Source: Marinibium conchae (GTDB taxonomy: Bacteria > Pseudomonadota > Gammaproteobacteria > Enterobacterales > Alteromonadaceae). From it: 64,000 nucleotides of DNA. Positions within the stretch are counted from its first letter, which is position 1. Each line of letters begins with the position of its first letter. The position numbers and the translations under genes are program-made. The stretch lies in assembly GCF_015595035.1 (NCBI RefSeq), contig NZ_JADNRN010000002.1, positions 186,001-250,000 on the forward strand, in the 5' to 3' direction. Shown in pieces: positions 28,814 through 37,604 of this stretch. The notes below the pieces were generated by a model. That model was not told the origin of the DNA, searched no databases, and saw only the letters and a program-made list of their open reading frames with translations.

Positions 28814-30642
28814 GCTCCTAACTCCTCTTTGACAGTCGCAAACCCACAAATCACTGAGTCTGGGAAACCAAAAGGATTTACTCGATGATAATCTACGTGA
28901 ATAGTGTTAACGCTATACGCTTGAGCCAATGTCTCGGCAAGATTTTTACAGGCGCTACGCACTTTTTGAGGGCTAAATCCCGGATGCCTATTTTGCCAAT
29001 AATCAGATTGTTGTGATTCTTGTAATTGGAAGTGGCTACAACATTGCCCTAAAGCCTCACACACTGCGTCTGTTATGTTGCCAGCTGCCGCAGACACGAT
29101 GCGCTCATCTTTTAAATAAACTTGCGCTACATAAACGTCGGCACCTTTCAGCGCTAGTAACTGAATACGAAATTGTTGTTCAGATTGATAACTCAATAAA
29201 CGCAATAACATCTTACACTTAGCGTCGGTGAGCTCATTTTCTTCTAGCCAAGTCCAATGATAGTGATTAGCAAAGGTGTCACTCGTGACAATAGCTTCAA
29301 CTCGAGCTTGCTCCTTCCACTGCGCCTCATCAAAGGAAACTGCAAGTACTTGGTTTTCAAAAGCAACATTTAATAGAGCTTGCAAGGCATAACGTAATGC
29401 TGAAGTGCCTGCTTGCGCTAGGTCAATCCCCCAACCATAAACATCAGTAGCTTGGGTATCAGGTAAGGTGATACGAATCGGGAATTGAAACAAAGGCATT
29501 TGTTTAACCGACTCATCATTGCCAATAGCGAGGCAACCAAATCTCTCATCGAACCACGGACCAAGTTGCATTTTATAGATTTCGTAGTCAGCCAATATAC
29601 GGTCATCAGGTAGCTGGAAGTGACTAGGGTAAGTAAAAGTGGAAAATGCATTAGATGATGATTTTTTAGTGATTGCCGCAAGCAATGGGTGGGTTGTTAC
29701 CTCCAAATGTGCTGAAACACGATTGAATGAATGACTTAGGCTATCGACATTAATACCAAGGCAATGACACAGTGCATTCTGAACCGCAAGGCAGCCTAGT
29801 ATGGATAGTGATGTTGGACTATGATCGGCCTCTGTTCTGCGAAGTTTGGACCAAAATAATGCATCTTCCAAACCAATGTTTCGCCCCGTGAGTAAGGGAA
29901 GGCAGAGTGCTTCTCCGTCAAATACACTGGCTAGGAAGCAATTTTTTGCTGCCTCACCTGCCCACTGTTGTAGTTGATCAAATAGCTTGGTATCGCACTC
30001 ATCGCTTGCAATGAGGACCAAATCAGTGCCTGCAATAGCCTGCTCGTCAATTGGTTCACTTTTTAGCGTAACGACAGTAGCCTTGTGCTTGCTTGACTGA
30101 ACAAGTGATTGCACTTCAACTGAACTTGCAAAGGAGTTTGCGTGTTCTTGCCAATAAATATCAATGCTGTGCACATTCGAATCGAGCAATGCTTTGCACG
30201 CTGACTTTAACGCGATGCCGTGTCCGATAAGTGCAATATGTGTATTCTGCCACTTGTCGAGCCCTTTTCTTGCATTTAGCACGCCCAAATTATCTTCTGC
30301 ATAGTGTTTGAGTTCATTTGACAGAGTGTGTTCTCTGTTAACAGGCATGTTTACTTCATTGTCGTAAACGGGGTGAAGCATCCTTTTCTGGTGCAAAGAG
30401 TTAAACAGAGTGACTAATACTGTCTGTAACTTTTCCGGTACCTGCTTGATAAATTCGTTAACTAAAGCTCCGTTATCCATCACTTGCATAAATTTACTCA
30501 CGATCGGATATAAACCTTTGCCTTTTAAAACAAATGAATCATTGCCTGCTTCAAAGAATACGCCGTGGTCTGTTTGCCCAAAATAGACATAACTTTTCAG
30601 CTTAAATTGCCCAGTTCCGTAATGTTCGATTAAATCATTCAT
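28810..30642 (-). CDS. Ocin-ThiF-like protein, RRE-containing partner of the cyclodehydratase
   Basis: 610 residues, matching the size of the putative thiazole-containing bacteriocin maturation protein family (ocin_ThiF_like). Residues 1-90 have the winged-helix pattern of a RiPP recognition element (KSYVYFGQTDHGVFFEAGNDSFVLKG is the strand region). An E1-like Rossmann segment follows (HIALIGHGIALKSACKALLDS, about 132-152) without an intact adenylation Gly motif. A large C-terminal domain (about 340-600) is rich in conserved aromatic residues. Such proteins bind the leader peptide and present the core to the YcaO enzyme. The stop overlaps the YcaO start by 4 nt and the start overlaps the LanB stop by 4 nt. 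Confidence 0.82.
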   Translation of the reverse strand: MNDLIEHYGTGQFKLKSYVYFGQTDHGVFFEAGNDSFVLKGKGLYPIVSKFMQVMDNGALVNEFIKQVPEKLQTVLVTLFNSLHQKRMLHPVYDNEVNMPVNREHTLSNELKHYAEDNLGVLNARKGLDKWQNTHIALIGHGIALKSACKALLDSNVHSIDIYWQEHANSFASSVEVQSLVQSSKHKATVVTLKSEPIDEQAIAGTDLVLIASDECDTKLFDQLQQWAGEAAKNCFLASVFDGEALCLPLLTGRNIGLEDALFWSKLRRTEADHSPTSLSILGCLAVQNALCHCLGINVDSLSHSFNRVSAHLEVTTHPLLAAITKKSSSNAFSTFTYPSHFQLPDDRILADYEIYKMQLGPWFDERFGCLAIGNDESVKQMPLFQFPIRITLPDTQATDVYGWGIDLAQAGTSALRYALQALLNVAFENQVLAVSFDEAQWKEQARVEAIVTSDTFANHYHWTWLEENELTDAKCKMLLRLLSYQSEQQFRIQLLALKGADVYVAQVYLKDERIVSAAAGNITDAVCEALGQCCSHFQLQESQQSDYWQNRHPGFSPQKVRSACKNLAETLAQAYSVNTIHVDYHRVNPFGFPDSVICGFATVKEELGA

Positions 30643-33600
30643 AGCGAGGTCTCCTCCTTTGATAAACCAATAAGTTCACGCCAATCAAGATTGAATATTC
30701 TTTCCGCTGAATTAGCGATGAGGTGACATAAACAAAACTTTTGGATAGGCGATACTTCTAAAATAGGTAGTAGCAAGTAAAAGAAATTTACGTTAGTTCG
30801 ATAGACCATAAACTCTTTTGATTTTTGTGCTTTTTGGCCTTCTTCAGAGTTGATAAAGAATTCACCTAACTCAGTGATCGATTTGTTACTGAAGGTTGCT
30901 ACAAAATCTTCTGGCAAGGTGTCTTTAAGCGACTCTGCCTTCTCAAGATGGCTTGTTTGAGCAGAGAGTTGAGCGTGGTTTTGCTCGACTATGCCGACAT
31001 GTCTCTCGGTCATAGAAGTGGTTATTTGATGCCATTTTTGAAGTATTGTTTGGAGCTCTTTTGGTAGCGCTACTTGGTCAAAATCTTCGTCACACAGTTT
31101 TTTTACTAGTTCGTCAATTGCCTTTGCTTTGCGCTCATCGAGTTGATCAAAGTTGGCTTTCAATTGCCCTTTTCTGTCATGTGCAGAAAAGAAATAGTCT
31201 GCGTGGGAACGAAGCGACATGTACCCGCGGGCCAGACCTTTAATCAGACACGAATGGCCTGTTATCGCTAACATGCCTAACAGGGCCATAAAGAAGGCAT
31301 CTGGATCAGACTGTTTTACTTTAAGAAGTTCTAGTAGTAAGTCTGTAGAGTCACTAAGTACCTGCTCCTTGCTTTTTGAAAATGCGTCCAGGAGAGAGTT
31401 TTCACTTGGTGCATAATCCACCACTGATACACTGTTATTTTCAAGTAGCGGTAAAAAAGGGCCTCTTTCCAATTCAAACATGCCTATTTTACGCGACAGT
31501 ACTTCATATTCCTGTGGGTCAAGCGCTGTGGTACTCGGGTTATGAGTTAGCCAGTTTATTAACTGCATTTGTAAGTGAGGATAGATAGTTTGATTAAAGC
31601 TATCATCATCTGTGTAAATCATTACATCTACATGAGGACCAAACTTCCAATGTGGTTGCATCATGACTTTTTCTACGTGAGCATGGCTTTTGGCGTACTC
31701 AATAGCCTCAGTTATGGGCTCCAACATTAATCGTGTTTTGTCTTGATCGAAATAGGCCACTCTAACGACATGCCACTTCTTGGCCTTGGCAGCCTGAGTC
31801 TCAGCAAGTTTGGTGAGTTCGAAGTGCATTTCCGACACATGAGCCAAACTATCTACATTCGATGCATAAGCATTTAAGTCTGGTAATAGTTCACTAATAC
31901 AAAGAGTAAAGCCGTTCCGCTTCAACATTCTTTGCATCAAGCGCGTAAAACGAGGGCTATCCAAGTCAACATAAAAAGGCTTCATATCCTTGAAGTTGAT
32001 GTTTTCCCAATCAATATTATTGGTTTCTGCTTCGCCTTCTTTGTTTTCTACCAAAGGCAAAGCTCGCAAGAAGAAGGTTGTTGGAATCTTATATTTTTCC
32101 TTCCACTGCTGTATCGCAAAGAAGAAGTCTTGCGGTGGCATATCGGCTTTCGGAATGCATGAATAGGGCATGATCCACGAGCGACGAAATAACACTAAAT
32201 TACCTAAGGATACTCTGGGAACAATACCTGGCTTACTACTGCTAACTAATTTTCGCTCAATCAGTGACTTAATAATTGTAAGACTTGGGCCATCGGTGAA
32301 ACCTAATGACAATAAGCGATGAAGGCGCGGTAGCAAAGATGGAATCAATAGGCCTTGATACCAAAGATCAAGCTTTTTACCCTTGTGATCTTTGAAAACA
32401 AGTGTGTGCGTTTCTTGATCAAAAGCGATGGACAGGTCCTTGAGAAATAACTTTTGAGTTTCGTCCCTTGAGCTTGCGAATGGGGGGATAACTAACTCTT
32501 TGTTAATTACCGAAGGGTGTCTGTTGGCGTTAAAGCCAAATACACCAGACAATTCTGCTATGTTGCGATACTCTGATCCTTGCTCTAAATAATGTTGAAG
32601 CTTCTCAATTTGAGCGTCGTCCAGCACTTCCATAAAGCGCGACATTATCGAACTGCGGCCACCAAATACTTGGTTAAGCACCATTTTACTGTTACCTTTT
32701 TGCTCAGTGATTTGCACAGCATAGCTATATGAACTGCTGCGTTTAGTTACTGAATTAGGCATTAACTCAAACACCGCATCCAAAGACTTTGGATCTATTT
32801 GAACGTTTTCATTGCCTTGTAGAAAAGGCACTAAAAGATCATCGAAAGCTTCCTTTGCGTTAAACATCGCTTTGTTCGTTTCTAATTGTGGGGCTGCCCG
32901 TTCTTTATCTATGGAACTACCTATGACGCCTGGAGAGTAGACTTCATCAAACTCTTCTAAAAACGCCTGAGGATTGCTGCAAATCCCATCCACCCCAAAT
33001 TTGGCAACGAAAAAATCAGACATGTATGAACGTACTTCTTGATTAAAGTCTAAAAGAAAAGAGACTTTATGCAGAACGCTCAGCTCAGTGTAAAACGGCT
33101 CTAAAACAGACACATCAAGATCTTGAGCTCGTTTTTGTAGATAACAGTTTTCATAAAATGAAGGGCGAAATAGCGGGCTATCTTTATCAACCCCAAGTTT
33201 TGTTGCAAAATTCTCTACTTCGGACCGAATAGCTAGAATTTTTTCATCTCTTTGCTGACAATCTGGCTTCAGTAAATCACTTAATATGTCGCGAATGTTG
33301 ACTAAGTTACTAGACAGATCGGTGTCCATTTGAGCATCAAAAGTATTGCAAATCTGCATACCCCACTGCAAATGGTCCTGCTGTTCTTTGTAATTGGTGT
33401 CAGGGACTAAATACTTCAGTTGATATAAACGACCAATGAAATTGTTGACGTTTTCGGGTGTTAACTTAGGAGCAACTTCGCAAACTCTCTGACAAATATC
33501 TGCAACCATCAACTTACCCGACGCTTCTGAATTCAATACGTGCTCAACGCACTGAATAATAGCGTTTTCGTTCAGTCCGGACTCAACCAAGCCGGTGCCC

Positions 33601-34496
33601 CAAGTGCGTCCACTTCCTTCTTGTCCTGGGGCTATTGAAAATAGTTTTATTTTTCCATCTTGTTTATCTAAAGAGCTATTGAGCTGGAGCTTGAAAAGCG
33701 TAGAGGCTAAGGGGTAATTATCAATCAAAGCAGACAGTAAATGCTGCATCAAGCCTGCTTTAAATTCAACACGACGCTCAAGTGTATTTTCAAAGTCTAT
33801 CTGCCAGTCAGCGCTTTTCTTATTATTTTGCCATTGGCCTACGTGAGCGACGGTAAATGAAGATAGTGGGCTTGTCTTGGTAGAGCATCGAGCATAATAC
33901 TGAAGTAATGCATCTTCTTGGTTTCGCTTTTCCTTTTGCTTAAGCTTCTTCTGCCCTTTGGAACCTACCCCTTCTATTAGCTTTTTCTTCAAGTCAGGAT
34001 TGCTATAGCTGAGGCCGTCACTTAAGTTAGCGTGTTCCAATAAATTGTGAACACCCTCTGCGCTTGCTGTCACTTCATTGTCATATGCTTGAAGTGCGTC
34101 TGCGTCGATAGTTTGTAACTGCAGAAATTTTGAGTCAATGTCCTTAATAAGCAACTGCAAAGCACTTGGTAATTCGTTTTGAAGTTGCAATAACCATTCA
34201 TCTTTAACGCGTTTGCGGTTGAATAACGCTCTTTTTAGATTTATTGCAGCTCTGCAGCTTTCTTTTATTTCAAGACTGGGTATCAGGCTCTCAAGCTCAT
34301 CACAAGCCGCAGAGACCTCGTTAGAAAGCGCCTCGTTGAGAGCTTCTTTTTGCTTTAATACCGCAATAGTTTCGCCACTCTCTAATTCTTTTATCTTACT
34401 AATTGGTTCTCCGCCGATTCGCATAATATAGTTTGGATGAACCAACAAATCTTTCAGATTTAACTGTTGTTGAGCTTCGTTTTTATTGAAAGACAT
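30639..34496 (-). CDS. lanB: Full-length LanB-type dehydratase (tRNA-Glu dependent)
   Basis: 1285 residues. The N-terminal glutamylation domain (about 1-880) carries LLQYYARCSTKTSPLSSF (about 205-222), the usual Lant_dehydr_N signature, and a long helical insert. The C-terminal part (about 910-1260) is a SpaB_C/thiopeptide domain (KKWHVVRVAYFDQDKTRL, WKFGPHVDVMIYTDDD) for glutamate elimination. The enzyme activates Ser/Thr side chains with glutamyl-tRNA and then eliminates to Dha/Dhb. In characterised thiopeptide clusters these two steps are usually on separate proteins; here they are fused as in lantibiotic LanB. It lies 19 nt after the ABC-2 permease gene. Confidence 0.9.
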   Translation of the reverse strand: MSFNKNEAQQQLNLKDLLVHPNYIMRIGGEPISKIKELESGETIAVLKQKEALNEALSNEVSAACDELESLIPSLEIKESCRAAINLKRALFNRKRVKDEWLLQLQNELPSALQLLIKDIDSKFLQLQTIDADALQAYDNEVTASAEGVHNLLEHANLSDGLSYSNPDLKKKLIEGVGSKGQKKLKQKEKRNQEDALLQYYARCSTKTSPLSSFTVAHVGQWQNNKKSADWQIDFENTLERRVEFKAGLMQHLLSALIDNYPLASTLFKLQLNSSLDKQDGKIKLFSIAPGQEGSGRTWGTGLVESGLNENAIIQCVEHVLNSEASGKLMVADICQRVCEVAPKLTPENVNNFIGRLYQLKYLVPDTNYKEQQDHLQWGMQICNTFDAQMDTDLSSNLVNIRDILSDLLKPDCQQRDEKILAIRSEVENFATKLGVDKDSPLFRPSFYENCYLQKRAQDLDVSVLEPFYTELSVLHKVSFLLDFNQEVRSYMSDFFVAKFGVDGICSNPQAFLEEFDEVYSPGVIGSSIDKERAAPQLETNKAMFNAKEAFDDLLVPFLQGNENVQIDPKSLDAVFELMPNSVTKRSSSYSYAVQITEQKGNSKMVLNQVFGGRSSIMSRFMEVLDDAQIEKLQHYLEQGSEYRNIAELSGVFGFNANRHPSVINKELVIPPFASSRDETQKLFLKDLSIAFDQETHTLVFKDHKGKKLDLWYQGLLIPSLLPRLHRLLSLGFTDGPSLTIIKSLIERKLVSSSKPGIVPRVSLGNLVLFRRSWIMPYSCIPKADMPPQDFFFAIQQWKEKYKIPTTFFLRALPLVENKEGEAETNNIDWENINFKDMKPFYVDLDSPRFTRLMQRMLKRNGFTLCISELLPDLNAYASNVDSLAHVSEMHFELTKLAETQAAKAKKWHVVRVAYFDQDKTRLMLEPITEAIEYAKSHAHVEKVMMQPHWKFGPHVDVMIYTDDDSFNQTIYPHLQMQLINWLTHNPSTTALDPQEYEVLSRKIGMFELERGPFLPLLENNSVSVVDYAPSENSLLDAFSKSKEQVLSDSTDLLLELLKVKQSDPDAFFMALLGMLAITGHSCLIKGLARGYMSLRSHADYFFSAHDRKGQLKANFDQLDERKAKAIDELVKKLCDEDFDQVALPKELQTILQKWHQITTSMTERHVGIVEQNHAQLSAQTSHLEKAESLKDTLPEDFVATFSNKSITELGEFFINSEEGQKAQKSKEFMVYRTNVNFFYLLLPILEVSPIQKFCLCHLIANSAERIFNLDWRELIGLSKEETSL

Positions 34497-34515
34497 AATA
34501 ATTAACTCCCTATTA

Positions 34516-35271
34516 TTAAAGCGCTTGGCTTCTGAAGGTCTTAGCGGAAATCACAGCGCAGGCAATGCCCATCAAAGCAAGTATTAAACAGGGCAGCACT
34601 GATTGTTGTGTGAAAAAGTTGTCGGACCAACCTAAGCGCATGATCTCAACGACGTAAGTAAAAGGAATGAAATACGAAATGGTTTTAGCCCATTCAGGCA
34701 TTAGCTCAAGTGGGTAGCCTGCGCCTGAAAGTAACATCATGGGCTGAAAAATGATCATACCGACGTTAAATGCTGCTACTGATGCGTTAAACAAAGCGCC
34801 AATTAAAAAGCCCAAGGACAACAAAGCAAAAGCCGAGATTAACGCTGGAATAACAAGCTGGATAATCGATGCTTGAGGTAATTGGTCGAACATTAAATAA
34901 CCCAAAAGAATCATTTCGGCATAGCCAATGGTAAATATGATCAGTGCTCGCAAAATCGAGGTTAACCATATTTCTGACATGTTAAGCGGGCTTACCATCA
35001 AGCGTTTGTAAAACCCGGCCTCTTTTGACATTACTATCACTGGGCCTAAGTTCATCAGGGCGATACTTAGTAATATGATGCTGACAAAACTCACAGTGTA
35101 ATTGTTATAATAGTCAAGACCTGTCGCGCCCTCGGTAGGCGTATTGTAAAAAGATGCAAAAAATAGATAGAAAATAGCTGGCATGAGCAGCAACATCGCT
35201 AGAGAAACTCTTTCTCTAAATGTGATTTTCATATCTAAGATGAAAAATGCTTTGAGGGATGTAAGGTTCAT
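34516..35271 (-). CDS. ABC-2 type transporter permease
   Basis: 251 residues with six hydrophobic segments, in the YadH/NodJ-like ABC-2 layout (MSKEAGFYKRLMVSPL cytoplasmic loop, then IWLTSILRALIIFTIGYAEM). It overlaps the ATPase gene by 4 nt and is plainly its membrane partner. Placement between the precursor gene and the dehydratase gene suggests export of the finished peptide or immunity. It is distinct from the MacB-like set encoded later in the same operon. Confidence 0.9.
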   Translation of the reverse strand: MNLTSLKAFFILDMKITFRERVSLAMLLLMPAIFYLFFASFYNTPTEGATGLDYYNNYTVSFVSIILLSIALMNLGPVIVMSKEAGFYKRLMVSPLNMSEIWLTSILRALIIFTIGYAEMILLGYLMFDQLPQASIIQLVIPALISAFALLSLGFLIGALFNASVAAFNVGMIIFQPMMLLSGAGYPLELMPEWAKTISYFIPFTYVVEIMRLGWSDNFFTQQSVLPCLILALMGIACAVISAKTFRSQAL

Positions 35272-36068
35272 GCTTGTGCTCCTGCAGATTGTTCAATAAG
35301 AATTTCGTAGGCATCATCTAGTGTTGCCTGCTGATTTTCAGTGCTGTAGCGCACAATTTCATCCGGAGTGCCTTGAGCAACCACCGTGCCATTGGCCAGG
35401 ACCACAACATGGGATGCTAATGAACGTACCTCGTCCATATAATGAGTAGTAAACAACAGAGTTTTACCATCGCTTTGCAATGCTTTAATAAAGCGCCAAA
35501 ATTGTTTGCGAGCGATTGGATCAAGTCCAACCGTAGGCTCGTCAAGAATAATCAGGTCGGGGTTATTGATAATTGCTAGACCAAGCGCGATACGTTGCTT
35601 TTGTCCGCCAGAAATGTTGTCGATTCGCTGATCGATAAAATCCTCGAGATCTAGCTTTGCAATAATCTCTTCGATAGCTAAGGTCTCTGCGTATAGTCTG
35701 CTGAAAAATTGTAAGTAATCTCGACCGCTTAACTTAGAGAAAACTTTAGTTTCTTGAAGTTGCACACCAATTTTTGATAGGTGTTGTTGTGGGTGCTTTA
35801 GAATGTCGATGTTTAGCACACTGACAGAACCAGACTGGGGTTTTTTTAAACCCATCAGAACTTCAACAAATGTCGATTTACCGGCGCCATTTGGACCAAC
35901 CAAAGCTATAATTTGGCCAGGTTTAAGGCTGACGGAAACATCATTGAGTGCTTTTTTTTTGCCGTAAGACAAAGAAACGTTTTTATAGTCGATTACAGCT
36001 GCTTGTTCAGAGTCAGCTAATGCTAAGTTGAGATCGTCAAATTTGGGTGAAAGTGCGGTCATGGTCAA
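35268..36068 (-). CDS. ABC transporter ATPase (drug/peptide export, CcmA/DrrA-like)
   Basis: 266 residues. Walker A GPNGAGKST, signature ISGGQKQRIALGLA, Walker B LIILDEPTVGLD, and the switch His in TTHYMDE. Residues 1-25 form an extra acidic N-terminus. With the next gene it makes an ABC-2 exporter of the type common in bacteriocin and antibiotic clusters. It is the first gene after the precursor and is separated from it by a probable attenuator. Confidence 0.93.
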   Translation of the reverse strand: MTMTALSPKFDDLNLALADSEQAAVIDYKNVSLSYGKKKALNDVSVSLKPGQIIALVGPNGAGKSTFVEVLMGLKKPQSGSVSVLNIDILKHPQQHLSKIGVQLQETKVFSKLSGRDYLQFFSRLYAETLAIEEIIAKLDLEDFIDQRIDNISGGQKQRIALGLAIINNPDLIILDEPTVGLDPIARKQFWRFIKALQSDGKTLLFTTHYMDEVRSLASHVVVLANGTVVAQGTPDEIVRYSTENQQATLDDAYEILIEQSAGAQA

Positions 36069-36151
36069 ATCCTCTGTAAATAGATTTCAAAGATTGTTCA
36101 CGATAAATCCACGGGACTTCAGTGCACCTTAGATAAAACGAAAACATGTTA

Positions 36152-36185
36152 GAATAAACCGCCCCTCAATCTGGGCGATTTATTC
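36152..36185 (-). terminator. Attenuator-like hairpin after the precursor gene
   Basis: 12 paired bases with one mismatch (GAATAAA.CGCCC / GGGCG.TTTATTC) and an 8-nt loop, starting 7 nt past the precursor stop codon. On the minus strand it is followed by a T-rich tract (TAACATGTTTTCG). Partial termination here would make more precursor mRNA than enzyme mRNA, a common RiPP arrangement. It is also the only clear terminator-like element found between the precursor and tfuA genes. Confidence 0.7.
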
Positions 36186-36192
36186 CGTTGGC

Positions 36193-36378
36193 TTAAGCTA
36201 CTGACATGCAAGAGCTCGAACCACAACTAGAGCAAGAGTTAGTTGAACTAATGCCCGAAGAAGCACCAGTTTCAGGTAACGCCATTGCTTCTTTAAGACT
36301 TACAACCTCAAGGCCGTCTACGTCTAGGTTGTCAAGATCGATATCTGCAAAGTCAAAGTTAGTGTTTTGATTAGCCAT
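36193..36378 (-). CDS. Thiopeptide-like RiPP precursor peptide
   Basis: 61 residues. An acidic leader (about 1-39) contains DIDLDNLDVDGLEVVSL, then ALPETGAS (33-40). The C-terminus from Ser40 has 11 Ser, 1 Thr and 3 Cys in 22 residues, including Ser48-Cys49, Ser51-Cys52 and Ser54-Ser55-Ser56-Cys57, and ends MSVA. The leader end is close to that of lactazole and thiomuracin-type precursors as I recall them (SL..., then E.GAS before the core). Azole formation at Cys/Ser, dehydration of other Ser and pyridine closure are expected. The ATG follows AAGGA by 10 nt. It is the promoter-proximal gene of the operon. Core boundaries are not certain. Confidence 0.88.
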   Translation of the reverse strand: MANQNTNFDFADIDLDNLDVDGLEVVSLKEAMALPETGASSGISSTNSCSSCGSSSCMSVA

Positions 36379-36434
36379 TTTTATGTTTCCTTTTTATTAA
36401 ACATTATTATTTTCCATCCAAGATAGGTGTTGCT

Positions 36435-36501
36435 ATTGAGTGGGATGGGTTCACTCAATTCTGGTGGTGACACGCAGCCATTTGGCTGCCAATCACCAGA
36501 A
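36435..36501. promoter_or_regulatory. Two tandem hairpins upstream of the RiPP precursor
   Basis: A strong interrupted stem (TTCTGGTG/CACCAGAA at 36459-36466 and 36494-36501, with GCAGCCA/TGGCTGC inside) sits next to a smaller one (ATTGAGTG/CACTCAAT, 36435-36459); the two share one base. They lie in the 150 nt between the DUF2141 stop and the precursor start. The large stem may terminate the DUF2141 gene, although no T-run follows. Alternatively, both may form a structured leader of the RiPP mRNA. Confidence 0.5.
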
Positions 36502-36527
36502 GCTTTAAGTCTCATGGGATATCCCTT

Positions 36528-36989
36528 CTAGTTGAAATACCGCATGTCTATATTAATTACGGTGTTACCGCTGACCGTAAATTTGGCAGGTTCAAATTTA
36601 GGAGGACCAAACTCCAAGTTGGAATTGTTGCTAAACGCAATTCCCTCTTGAATAAAGGTAAGTTTGCCGTCTGCATTTTCGTCGTGGAATAAAGCCGCTG
36701 CGTACTCGCCGTCTTCAAGGCCTGCAAAACTAATGGTAGTTTTGCCCTTTTGTGCAGAGCTTTTTTCACTGATTGTACAACCACTCGGAAAGGCTTGGTC
36801 CGCAAGGCATAAGGTAACAGCGACATCGCCGGCATTATTTCTGATACCGTCTACTACCACACTCAATGAAGGCTTTTTGTCTTTACTATTACTAGCAGTT
36901 AATGTTGCTGAGTCTTTTGCTACACTTAACGAAGCAACCGTCAGGCAGCTGCTTAATAGTAGTAATGATCTATAAACTGGTTTCATCAT
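36528..36989 (-). CDS. DUF2141-family small exported protein
   Basis: 153 residues with a signal peptide (to about residue 24). The DUF2141 pattern follows: a first strand SLSVVVDGIRNNAGDVAVTLC, then FAGLEDGEYAAALFHDENADGKL and the closing GIAFSNN...GPPKF..AKFTV. Its role is unknown in the family; a transthyretin-like fold is likely. GAGGA precedes the start. It is co-directional with the RiPP operon and 150 nt upstream of the precursor, so it could share transcription, but a hairpin separates them. Two Cys (about 61 and 71) may form a disulfide. Confidence 0.75.
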   Translation of the reverse strand: MMKPVYRSLLLLSSCLTVASLSVAKDSATLTASNSKDKKPSLSVVVDGIRNNAGDVAVTLCLADQAFPSGCTISEKSSAQKGKTTISFAGLEDGEYAAALFHDENADGKLTFIQEGIAFSNNSNLEFGPPKFEPAKFTVSGNTVINIDMRYFN

Positions 36990-37493
36990 CTATCCTCTTT
37001 TTACTAAAACCTACATAAAGGTTTTTCGTTTTTTGTTAACTTGAAAATGCACTTGTTATTGCGTCATTTCCAAGTTGTGTATTTGTTAGCCATGAGTGTT
37101 GCTCCTTGACCACGTCATCTAATTTAGAGGAGATTTGAGAAAAGAAATCTTGAAATGGTAATGCTTTGGTTTTCTTATAGTATTTTTTTTGTCACGGATA
37201 AGTCTCGGAATTTTTATTAATTAAAACATGTAGTTAAGTGTTTTTTTGTGCCTTTTTAATTTTTTTGATCGCAAATTAAATGTGTTTTTTTTCAAAAAAT
37301 ATTTGAAATTATAAGACGGTGATTTTTTGGTAAGGAAAGCAAGGGATATTCGTGGTGAGAAATATTTAGCTTTCTGTAATAGCTAGCCTATGACTAGAAG
37401 TTGTTTGTCGAATACTGCTTAATATGACGTTTTCCAAAGAACATTTAACACAAGAAATAGAGCTTAATAGGCTTATGGCACGAGTGTTACTAA
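36990..37493. other. AT-rich intergenic region at the edge of the cassette array
   Basis: About 500 nt, very AT-rich around 37170-37300, with no open frame of note. It should hold the promoter of the DUF2141 gene. A short GTTACTAACGC at 37486-37496 immediately before the toxin-antitoxin remnant may be an old recombination junction. No integrase gene or attI site is recognised. Confidence 0.45.
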
Positions 37494-37604
37494 CGCAAGG
37501 AAACTGTTTACTTACTGAAATCACCTGCAAATGCTGCTCATTTGGCGAAACCTATTTCTCAATATAAAAACGCTGAGCGTACTCAAAGGAATTTGATGGA
37601 TAGT
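37494..37604 (+). pseudogene. YefM-like antitoxin remnant (C-terminal end only)
   Basis: In frame from 37494 the translation reads KETVYLLKSPANAAHLAKP and ends ERTQRNLMD. It matches the C-terminal third of Phd/YefM antitoxins, where LLRSPANA.RL is the hallmark. A TAA lies directly upstream and the DNA-binding N-terminal part is missing. The remnant runs in frame into the YoeB remnant without the usual stop. Confidence 0.75.
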
